Shown here piece after piece: positions 35,201 to 47,200 of a stretch of 64,000 bases of DNA. Under the pieces are notes generated by a model. It worked only from the letters and a program-made list of their open reading frames with translations, was not told the origin of the DNA and ran no database searches. Origin of the DNA: Gyrodactylus bullatarudis (taxonomy: Eukaryota > Platyhelminthes > Monogenea > Gyrodactylidea > Gyrodactylidae); NCBI GenBank assembly GCA_012064415.1, contig SSNU01000247.1:682629-746628 (forward strand). The letters are read 5' to 3'. How positions within the stretch are numbered: position 1 is the first letter of the stretch; every line of letters starts with the position of its first letter. Made by a program: the position numbers and the translations under genes.

Positions 35201-38200
35201 ATCAGCTACATATTGTTCATACTTTTCACCATGCTCTATGCTTTTGATGCATTTCAACAAAACTCTAATCAGAATCTCTATTGATTAGTTGTGGTATAGA
35301 ATTCATTAACAATAAGACTTTTATCAAATGAGTTTTATTTCTATTCTATAATATTTTTCAATAAAGACTATTCTTGGGCATCACTTGAATCTTAACCCCG
35401 CTGGATAGAGAAATGTCTAAAACACTTCTTTCTATTGAAGAGTTTGAATACGTTTTAAAAGAAATCTCAATCTATTTTTAGCGACATCAGGACACATGTA
35501 ACTAATCTCGTTTTTGTTTTCTTATTACCATAAGATCTGTACCACTTATATTAACCAGTTTCAGTGAATTTTTCAACACTTTTTGTGTGTTAATAACTGA
35601 AATCCCATCTGATCAAAAACATGTGCTTTTCATATAAAGTACAAATGCATTTTTCAATTGTGCAACATTGTGCCAGGAGACTTTAGCCCATGGCACTTTT
35701 TACATTTTATGCATATTCTGTGTTCTCTCAACATGCAATGCAGACAAAGAAATTCTGATTTATCCAGGGTTATAAAATGACAATAACTCTCGCTTATCTT
35801 TAAAATGAATGTGAATAATATGTAAAATACATTAGCTTGATTGAATACAAGTTGTAATTATCTGATCAGAATAAGAAGGCTAAATAATTTCTCTCTCGAT
35901 CTAGAAAGATCAATAAAGGTTGATAATTTCATGATAGTTTTGCGAATTTCTCATTCATTTTATACGCTAAACTAATGAAATCGAGTTTGAATGTATAATG
36001 TGCTTCCATGACGTAATTGAGATCTTGCAGTAATGACTAATCTCTGCTTGGAAAAGAAAACACTGTTCAAAACATGACCCGAAAAAAACTCAATTTTACA
36101 GTTCAAAGAAATTTTTTTTGTATTATTGGTTTTTAACTGAGCCAAAAATTTATAAATTAAAGGCTATTTATAACAGAACAAATAACAAAAAAGAATTTCA
36201 ATCATTTTCGAAATACGAATTTCATATAATCTAAGTTTTGTGACTGGCTTGTCCCAAAAGTAAACTCCCAATCGAACTTTTTTTTGGCATAAATATACCC
36301 CTCTCTCTGAGTATGTTCATTTTTATGAATATTACTTCAACAGCCTAATCTTCTTCTAGTAGCAGTTCTCCATACTGTATTGAGCAGATTTTATTTGATG
36401 TCCAAGTTATCAGATTATAGGATATAAGAAGAAAATTTTATTTTTAATCCTCACTCTAGAATATTCAATTTTATTCTGGGTAATCTTAAGTTATAATTTC
36501 TAAGGCCTCGAATAATCGAAATCAGCATTCAAAGTTTACGTAAAAAAATTTATAACTAAGGATAATTTCGCTGGTCTCATCCGCATTCCTCGCTCCGGGA
36601 TCGAATATTTACTCTTTTTTGCCGACTGTAACTTAATTAAAAAAAGCATGATAAAACCGAATGAAATTTTATCAAATGCTTTCGTTCATTCGATGAAAAA
36701 TTGATTTAAATTGATTTATTGGAAATTTCATTCACGAATGTTTCCTCAGATAACAAACTATGTAGACTTTGATACCATTCGTCTAGATGCAATTTGTTCA
36801 TTTTAGATTTTCTTGTGGATAACTTTTGATTATAATGACTTATACAAATACAACTACTTTTGAGAATTTTTTCTCACAAACAAAACAAAAGAGCCTTCTC
36901 CCATGAATTATTTCCAGATGTATTAAATCGGATCTGCGATAAGGAATGTTTCAACTTTTTCTCAAAGAAATATTATTGATTATTACCAGCCAAATGTCTG
37001 GTTTATATATTTCAAATTGCTTTGCATCATTAGACCATGGCAATTTCTTTCATCCGCTTTCATAACCTTAAGTTATAGCGCAAACTCTATTGTTTTTAAC
37101 AATTACTGAATTTTACTCTGTCATGAATTACTTAATAAATCAGGGTTTTATTGTTATTGTTGTGTCTTGAGGCGGGGGACACGGTTTGCTACCTTTAGGA
37201 GGCATTCCGACTCATAACTCAAGATTCAGAGAGACAAGAAATTCACGTGCTCGTATATTCAAATTCACACTAAAATGGTTCTATTTCAATAAACAACACA
37301 ATCATAATAATATCATTTTAGATTATTGTTTAACTCGATGGCGGTAATATAACTCTTCAACAGTTATTATCGAAATAAGTTTAATGCGAGATACATAACA
37401 TATTAACAATGGGTAGAAAAAGATGAGTTGACACCTACAGTGTAGGTCCTTTATTGCGAGTCACCAGTGTCTGAGTTTTATAAGAGTCGAGACTATGTAA
37501 AGTGATATTCACAAACTTGTAAAAGATGTTTCAATTTTAGTTCTCTTCTATCCAAAATCCTTTTTGTATAAATGAAATTTATTCTTAAGGCGTGTCTATC
37601 AAAATAGAATGCATATTAAATGCCTCAGCAAATCTGTTATTTGTCAGTCGATTTTGAAGAGTATAAAACATACTCGCAACTTAATATTTCGAGTTTGGAG
37701 GTTTGACTAAAATGGTCGTTTCAACTTTGTTATTTCTAAAAGGTTTAGAGTCGAATTCCCCTACTAATAGCTCTGGAATCAGTGGGAAATTTTTAGATCA
37801 TGGATGTATTAAATTTTTGTGTTACCTACAGGGTTAAATCAGAAAAAATAGCCTTTCCCCTCTTTATTCTCTTTGAATCACCAGGGTAATTTTATTATTG
37901 ATGGCTATGAATAATATTCATTGAATATTCAAGGGTTTCGTTCTCATCGATGTTAAAAAGCAATCAGTCATTCAGATTTATGACTGAAAAATTTGAAGAT
38001 GAAGATAAAGCTAGTTGATATGAAGATGAGAATGTACTGGTTTTACAAAAAACCCGATATTTTTCTCCGGATTCACAAATAAATGTTTTGAATTCTGAAT
38101 GGAATGACCTAATAAGTTGTTGATATTCAAAAAAAATTCAATCTGAGCAAAATAAGGCCATTTTTTGGATTTCGAAAATGCACCAAATTTCCACCTTATC

Positions 38201-41200
38201 AACTTTTGAACCCAGAAATTTTCATCGGCCTCGATGATTCGGAGCAGTTAAGTACTGATATTTGGGATTACTATTAGACTATTCGAATATGGCCTTAGAG
38301 AGAGATAGCGAAGATCCTACTGTTTCCGAGAAAAAGTTAGACTTCAAGATTTTGGATAATTTGCCTTGGTGATGATCGAAAAATTCAAATGGTTCGATTT
38401 GCCACAGTAATGACGAATTTCTGTGAACTTCTGCAGGTGAATTCGAATTCTTCGTCTAATGTTGACCCCAAAAATCTGCATTTAACTGCTTGGAATCATC
38501 GAAATTGATAAAATATCTGGGTTCAAAAGTTGATATGGTGGAAATTTGGTGCATTTTCGAAATCCAAAAAATGGCCTTATTTTGGTCAGATTGAATTTTT
38601 TTTTGAATATCAACAACTTATTTGGTCATTCCATTCAGAATTCAAAACATTTATTTGTGAATCCGGAGAAAACCATTATTTTGTAAAAATAGTAAATTTA
38701 CATCTTCATGTCAATTAGGTTTAGATTAGCGTCTGAAGAGACCCGGTCGAATTAGAGATAGATTCTCTAATAATAATCCCATGTCTTTTCAAAATCTTCT
38801 CATTTAGTTGTACTAACCAAATTAAATCTAAAATGTACATTATGAACTTCTTATAATAGGATTCCTTATCTGAATTGGAACTGAAATTCTAAATGGTGCA
38901 TTTTCCAATTGTTGTCCTGAAAAATGGATGCTTCTAGCAATAATTATTCTGATTGTATAAAGCTATAACTGAATTAATAATAAACCTGGGTTATTTATTA
39001 CCCTAAAAATAGTCAATGAAATAGTTTTATTGTACACTAAAATCAGTTAACACTCCATCTCCTGAAATCCACTTTATGCTACATTTCTATAAACTCTTTT
39101 ACAAACGAATTACCTAGAAGATGAAACCTACATTGTTGCTCCCAGATCTTGAACCTATTGTGTATTCATCTATGCATAATGGGATTATTCATTGGAACAT
39201 TGTAGAGTGAAGATAAATAATCTACATGCATTTATTAATGAGGAAAACGATAATAATAATTATATATATTCTTTAAATAGATTAGCGAGCTGCAGGGAGA
39301 GAGGTCTTTATCTCTCTTGATCTGACGTTAATACCCAATAGGAGATTTTTTTACTTGTTTCATTGTGTTCTATTCAACCAGAAGTTTGTATGAGTAAAAA
39401 CTAATGATTAAAATAGTTAAGAGCTCTGATCAATCAACTTTTTTGTAAATACACAAATCTTTTTCTGCTTTATATTTATTCGATAAAAAATTTATCATTT
39501 TAATTTAAAATAGGACGATGATGATCAGATGACAAGAAAAGACTGTCAGGAAAATACCTTTGGATTAACAGGACTACTTAAAAGGGCTGAAGATCAACTT
39601 GTGAATCTGAAAAGGGCCACTCTGAAAAAAGTGCCTCAGACCGACAAGTTATCTGCAACCAATCAGAAAATCCAAAAAGTAAATATTTATATTTTCTGTT
39701 TTTACTTACAAGTAACAACATTTTAAGTTTAATATATAAATAATCATAAATATCTTGACCATCTACCCCTTAAAGACCCAGAGGTATTTTTTTCAAGGTA
39801 CATTGCTGAGATTGAAAATTTAGTAGGGTTTTAGAATATGCTGACATGCAATTTTCTCAAAAATGACCATTTTTAGACCTTGAAAATGGCTTTATTTCAA
39901 GAGATGACATAAAGGTGATAACATATTTGAATTCTACGGGTATGGTTTCTCGATAAGAGTTTCTTTCTTTTTTCTCTTCGATCTCTGTAAATGGTTTTTC
40001 AAAAACGAGTCATTTTTAAATAGTCATAACTTCTCAATAAACTATTGCAGCTTTAAAAAGCTGGTCAAAAATTCATTTAAGCTTTTTTAAAACAGAATCA
40101 TGGCTCGAGAGAGTAACCTGTCCCATATATGACCCGCTGGGGCTTAAATGGTTTCTTAAGTTTCGAAAATAGTAATCATATTATTAAGGGACCTTCATGG
40201 TAAATTTGGCTGTTTATATATTGTCCGTGGGATATTGTAGGAAAAATGGGCAATACCAAAATGGAGGATGACTTTCACGCTTTGAAAAAATGTAAATCAT
40301 GATCTGATTACTAAATTCTATCAGAAAAGTAAGTACTCTCTCGTGAGTTGTTCGGAGAAAAAAAATTCAACTTAGCCTACTATAGACTAATACTTTCTCT
40401 AATCGAACTTGATTCCTTAATAAACTTTGAACTTTTTCCATCCAAATCCTTATTCCATCATTAGTTCAAAGTCTCTCTCTCTCTGATAAAATAAATCTTT
40501 AGAATGAAGTTAGATTTTTTCAAGAGGCAAAGGATAGAAGTTCTTCCAAAACAACCATGAAATCAAAATAATCCTTTTCTATGAAACTTCAAGTCAGAGC
40601 TACTGGAATGAATTTGGGAAAATAGCCAAAAGATAGAGTATTTAGAAAGATTGAAAAATATTAACAATCTAAAAATAAAAATGCCCACACAATAGAACAT
40701 GTTTCAAACATGTTCATGTTAATATCCTAGAGATAGCAATATACATGTGTTATAAATGTTTTCCACCTCTGATTCACACTATCAACTTGATTTCAGATTA
40801 CTACTACTATTTTTAAATCACAATACCCAATCATGTTGCGTCATTTCAAATTGTCCAATCAGATTAAAGAATCAAAATGTTATCTATTTATTGTTAGTAG
40901 AGATAAAGAAAAATTTTTTTTCGTTTTTACCACAGTTGATTCTATTTCGAGATTGAGAAGCTTAGAAAAATATATCCTCTAGAGTTGTCAACCCTCGACC
41001 GATTTCATGGCAGCAAATTCTTCTGTAAGCTTTATTTCTAATATAATATAAATTTTTTTCATTTAGTACAAAAAGAAATTCGATCACGAGTCAGTGATAT
41101 TGGATTTGCTACAGCGGGAGTCTACTCGTCTGGAAAATAAGCTAAGCTGTAAACTATTCTCTAGTCCTGAGGAAGAGATGGACTTGAAGAATCAACTCCA

Positions 41201-44200
41201 ATTGGTGACAAGTAAAATTCACGACCAAACCAATGTAATTGAAAATTTGGAATTTCAACTTCTCGAGGTAAGTGTTTCATGTTCTCAATCAACTGTTCTT
41301 GAAAAAATGTCGAATAAACTATTTACGTTCGAGTATTTTGTACAATATAGATGAACAATATTAATTCCTCAGAAAATCTATCTTAATGGGCTCTATTACA
41401 GAATATAATGTAACCTATTCTAACGTCATTTTAATTAACCTGTTTTTGAGTTATAAATACACCTCATTTTTTCTTATATCGACGTGTTAAGCTTGCCAGA
41501 CATCGTTTGGGACTCGCTGTCTGCTCAGATTTGTTTTGTCGTCTTTTACATTATCAGGATAGTCTTGGAATTTTATAATTGTTTTCTTTAGTTCTGATCC
41601 AACCTAAATATTATAGTTTAGTTCAAATATTGTTAAAATTATTCTCTTCTTTCAGAAGGCCTATGTATTATTACAGAATAATCTACTTGCGTCATCATGA
41701 TTGAACTCTTTAAAAATTCAATTCCTCATCTCAATGGTTATTTTTCTTGGCCTGAATGATGCCTTCCGAAAGATGGATAAGAAGCTACTTTGTTGATACA
41801 TTATAATGGTTTGTAGTTGGTTAATAACCATCTATCTCACCAGTAGTCGTGATAAAGTGCAATTGCTTATTATAATGATCGATAAGACGAAATCGCTTCC
41901 TTAATCTAGAGAGTATTAACCAAAAATAATTCACCTTGTATGTACGTGCTCTTTAATAAACACCCAACATGGTAGCAACTATGAGTAGGGTTTTTTATTA
42001 TTATTATCAATCTTGCTTACAGTATACCTTACCGCAGAGAGAGCGACTATGTGTGAGAATATACTCAAATTTTCATAATCAATAGACTCTCTATGCCAGA
42101 TGGTTAACCAGTTTTTCTTTGTTGAGAGTCTACTTTACCTTACATTTCCTAATGTGAGTTGTTAATTTTTGAAAAGATAGGCTAAAATGGAGTAGTTTTT
42201 TTGTTCGTCTTTAATAAAGTCTCTTTATACAATTCTGAATAATTGGTCATTCAAATTAAATTCCTTAATTTCATCACAGAGGTTACATGTAGGGCAAGGG
42301 TTATAACGATTTCGACAAAAGTCAAAGTCTATGTAGTAGATGTTGAAAAATGTTAATTCTTCAAGGGTTCACAAGAGTGTAATAATAGTTGATAGCATTT
42401 TCAAAGCACATCTTGCTTTTCCTGCAAACATGTGACACGAACATGCTATAGAAATATGCATAACTTTTGAAAATAATGTGTTTTCATTTTGATTGATTTC
42501 TTCTATAGTAGTAATGAAACCTATTCTAATAAATATTAATTTCGAATTAGGACCAAATATTCTTGGAAGAAGAAATGAAACGAGTCCAACAGCAGACTGT
42601 GAACTCGGACAGTGAGGAAAGCAAACTAGAGGAGGGCAGTAGCGAGACTAATAGCTGTCGAGATTCCCTCAAAATGTTTCTTCAATACGAGAAACTATTC
42701 AAAGGTAAGAGTCACTTTTATCAAAATATCCCAATGACTCTGTGAAAATAGGCTCAATTATTGATTTATCTCGAATAGATTCGACAGATATCTATGAGGA
42801 TAATGATGCAATAAATAACCCACTATCGGAGTGTATTAGATTAGATAGTTTGCATAGTGATGGCCAGTGCAAGGCTTCGGCATCGTCTAGACCCACTACT
42901 GCTACTTCAAAGGTATGTACTTGTATAATTTGTCTTGTGAATCTTGAATTTTCCTTTCTTTTCTTAATCCCTGAGAATCTTATTCCTGAGTTTCAGGCTG
43001 TAGCTATAACTCCAAGAAATTCTCTTTACATCTCGAATAATTTCAACAGATCAGTCAATATTTTAACACATTTCAAGTATAAATTAATAATTTTTAAAGT
43101 TACTCGATATAACATTTATTAGAAGTTAATAGACATCGAAGTAAGTCCTTGTTTGTTTAATCGTAATTATATTTTGATAGTAAACGAGATCGTAAAAAAA
43201 TTAACTAGCTTAAGCAGTAGATTAGACCAGATTTAATTAATTTACATTGTAAATTTTACAATATCAAACTTTAAAAATTTTATTAGGGGTATTTGCAAGA
43301 AAAGGGGATTTTATTCAGAATTCGAATTGTTTTAAATTGAAAAATCAGATCCACTATTTCTTTTTACAAATAAAATAAATTTCAGATTTATTATGTCCTT
43401 GAGTTCTGTTATCAAAGTTAGTACGTATTACTAGATTTCATTCTTAAATAATCTGTTTTTTTTTCAGACTTGGTCTGTTTCTTATATTAATAATTATTAA
43501 TTGAATGAGTTACAAGATTTTCTGCGTTCAGCATCTTACCTCCAACATAGCTGAATCAGCAAATTCTGCATTCGGACAAATACCAAGTCAACATACATTC
43601 CATGCTTTTCTTTAATCGAACAAAAAGCGTTGTTAGAGTAAGATCACAGGAGAAGTCATACCAAGTCTGAAAATATCAAATTTAAAAACAGAACTCAAGG
43701 ACATACTAAATCTGAAAAAAGGACGTAATACACTCCTTTTAAAAATGTTAATTCGAAAGTTAACTCTCTTGTAGATTTGATTTCAAAAGGTTTCTTACAA
43801 GATAACTTAAGTAGAGTTTACTGTACAGTTTCATCCTAATGCTTTTCGATTTGACAGTAGTTTTATTTCTAAATTATTCAATTCTATATATACTGTAGTT
43901 CGAAGAATTTTACTAATTACTATTGATTACATCCGAGTCTGATAGTCTCTCTCTCTTCTTTCTCACTCAAGTCATAAATGTGCTCATCACTTTTAAAGTA
44001 AAAACTGAAATTATTATTACATACATTCGATGAATATTATGACTATGGTAGTTTAAGCATTATGGACCCATATTCTCTGCTCTCTATAGTATGTATATCT
44101 CTAATGATGCTTATTATTTTATTATGAAATAAAAGGAATGATGCAACACTGAGTCTCGAATTGTGATCTATTCTAAATACAGCTACTATTATACAGTAGA

Positions 44201-47200
44201 CAGTTCTTTTTGAATACTGTACTCCATAATATTGACAAGTAGATTGCTTCTCAATCAATTGGTCTGAACAGGTTTCATATTCCTCATGTGATTTTCACTT
44301 CGATATATTAAGAAATGAGCCAAATAAAGTATGGACATTCAGAACACATGTCCTATTCTCACTCACTCACTCATTTATTTATTTATTTGGATACATATAT
44401 ACATTGTACAATGATAGATAACTCAGTTCAGGTTTCTTCTTTCTCTTCTTAAAATCCTCAGTTTAATCTTTGATAATCAATCTGGACACAATAGAAACAG
44501 GAATATGTGGCCTAATTTTACAGTTTGAATGAAAAGAAATGCAAAAAGATTGTTTTTAATAAAAATATGGTCATTTTTCAAATTTCCAATTTATAAACTT
44601 TGAGCTAAAAATTTTCATCGATTCGAAAGTGGGAGGATGGTTTAAAAAAATTTTTATCCGATCAGAATTAGACAAGAAAGTTGGATATTGCCATAAAATT
44701 TTTGACAGATCCCTCATTTTGAATTATCGAAATTTAATTGATTTTCAAGCAATAAAATGATCAAGAAATCCAACTCCTTTGATTTGAGTAGATTTTCTTG
44801 TCTAATTGTGGTCCTGATAAACTTCTGTTTTTTTTGACCGCCCTCCCAGTGGAAGGCTAGCTCATTGTTCAAATAATTGGATTTTGGTGTCGAAAAGAAA
44901 TTTGAAAAATGATCATATTTTTCTTAAAAAGTATTTTTTTGGAGAATTTTTTCTTCAAATGATAAAAGTAGGCATCATGATCTGGATTTTATTTAAATCT
45001 TTAATTTGAGGCTTTATTCTTACTACTTAGAATTATTTTATTTTATTTTTTATTGGTTCCAAGGAAAGCTTTGCGAAATAAAGATGAATATTTCCAATTT
45101 GCTTATTTTCTAGAAAAAAACTGTAAACTTAATATATTGGTAAATAATCAAGTTTGATAATTAACTTGAAGCGGAAAAATCAGTGCAATTTTCCATCTCA
45201 TTCACCCAAAGATTGTGCAACCCTTTGAAATTACATAGAAATGATAAATAAACAGAGTATTATCCACTATCCAATTCTAAGAAGTAGACTAATTAAGAGA
45301 TCATATCATTCGAATAGTAGATACCCCTCTCCTCTGAACTTGGTTAGGGACAAACATAAAATTGACACAGAGATATCTGTTACAATTGTTAATTATTTAT
45401 TGTATTGGTTTCCTTGTTTAATCATCGTTGAGGTGACCACAAATATTAAAACATGAAACAAGTACTGTTTATTCGAAAGTATTTGTTTATTAGAAAGATA
45501 ATAATCAACTTTAAGGTACAATAGCTTGAATAAAAGAGGTTTTTATTAGGGTTCAATTTTTCCATTTCTCAAGATCATTTTCTTCAATAATAGCTGCCAA
45601 TTATGATGATAAAAGAGGAGATTAACGATAATCCAGAGACAATTCACCATCGCCAATTTGATCACCTTAATATGTTTGATAACTGTGAGTCTTTTGCCTA
45701 TGTATATAGTAATTTGGTTTTTCAAATAATTTCCTGAATTAAAATTTTCTATCTAGAGGTTATCTAAGAGTTTTCCATTTGCCTAGAAAATAATTATTCA
45801 GTCAAATATACATCTACAACGAAACAAGTAGGGAAGCAAACAATTAAAAGTTTGGCTTATCATCTAGGTTTTTTTTGAAAATTGAAACATTTTTATTTAT
45901 TCATAGAAATGATTTGTATAAATAAGGGAACAGGGAAAGAGTGTTCAATGTGCCCGGTGTGGGACGGACAGTAAGGGGTCCGAATGAGAGGTGAGAGAGA
46001 TACCACTACGCCACACCCGGAAATAAAAGTGTTTGGCTACCTTGAACTCTACTTCTATAATGATAAGAGAAATTTTTCTCATGACTCGCATTCAATCTTT
46101 TGTCTATTGAATATACTGATTACAAATCCACAGTTCTTTTAATGCGATTATTTTTCGGTCTTTTTTTGATTCAAAATCTTGACTACTCAATAAAAGTTAT
46201 CTTACTTTTTACCCATGGCCCTGAAAAGTAGGTTTTAAACGTTTTAAAAAAAAATAAATTTTTATGAAAAAAATCAACTCTATTTGAATGATAGAGTCAG
46301 GACCTATAAGATTAATAAATTTCCTATCGAATGGGGGGGGGGGTAAACGAAGTATAAATTGAGGCTTAAATAAATAATAACAAGTTGCAAGAACGATATA
46401 TAAAATTGTTGAGGCGGTAAAAATGACCGAATTTCGACTTTTATAATTATTAATCAGATTAATAATCAGCGAAAGACAAAAAACAGGGTTTCATACATCC
46501 TGATGATTAACTATTTTATTTTCCCGAATTTTTCTTTTTCAATCTGTACTTTAAAACGAGTGTACGAATGAAAATTCAGGTTAAATAAAATCAACCCAAA
46601 TATTCAAAATAAAGAAAAAATTGAGTGTAATAATTAATTAATTAACAATCGTACAGCAAAATACACACTGATCAGAAGAATAATTTTGCAATAAAACATC
46701 TTGACCTTAGTTACGTTCAGTACATTTTTAGTTTATATATCTTGTAATAATGTACAAACATTTATTTCTTAGAGATTTAGAGAGAGATTTCTACTTTTTC
46801 TTCTTCTCTCTGCAAGTTTAATTGCCTAAATTTTATGTAGAATGTACCAGGTATGTAGCAAGTTTTATTCGTTGCTTTTCTTTTCAAAAATCATACACAA
46901 CCCCTTGAAAAGTAAAAATCATCTCTATACTGGTAATTAGAAATTATTCAAATTATTATTACTATTTGGACGCTTAAAAAATTAGATGGGCAAAATCTAT
47001 GGAAAAGTGTGGAAATAATCATTTTATAAAAAGGTTTTATTATCAATTTAAATTTTCAGATAACCCACACGATAACCAGCGAATATTCAATTCTGATCAG
47101 AAGGTGAACATTCAATCAGAAGAGTCGAGTTCCACTTCAACACCAAACCATAAATCATGGCCGTTGAAACAAAACGAACGGATCCATGATCAAGGTCAGA

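Larger units (their letters stand above)
43077..47059 (+). other. Large PHLDB intron
   Basis: About 4 kb between PHLDB exons. It contains a foldback (44545-44940), a tRNA-like SINE (45880-46022) and a dispersed repeat (46081-46398). Reading-frame phases suggest that, if the 42997 exon is real, one more exon must be hidden here; I could not identify it. Confidence 0.45.

Noticed and set aside
37981..38725. Two similar ORFs suggesting a duplicated small gene
   Set aside because: They are mirror copies in the arms of one inverted repeat, so the likeness comes from the foldback element.
45950..46020. Functional tRNA gene
   Set aside because: Box A is good but box B is degraded and a full cloverleaf cannot be drawn; a SINE or pseudogene is more likely.
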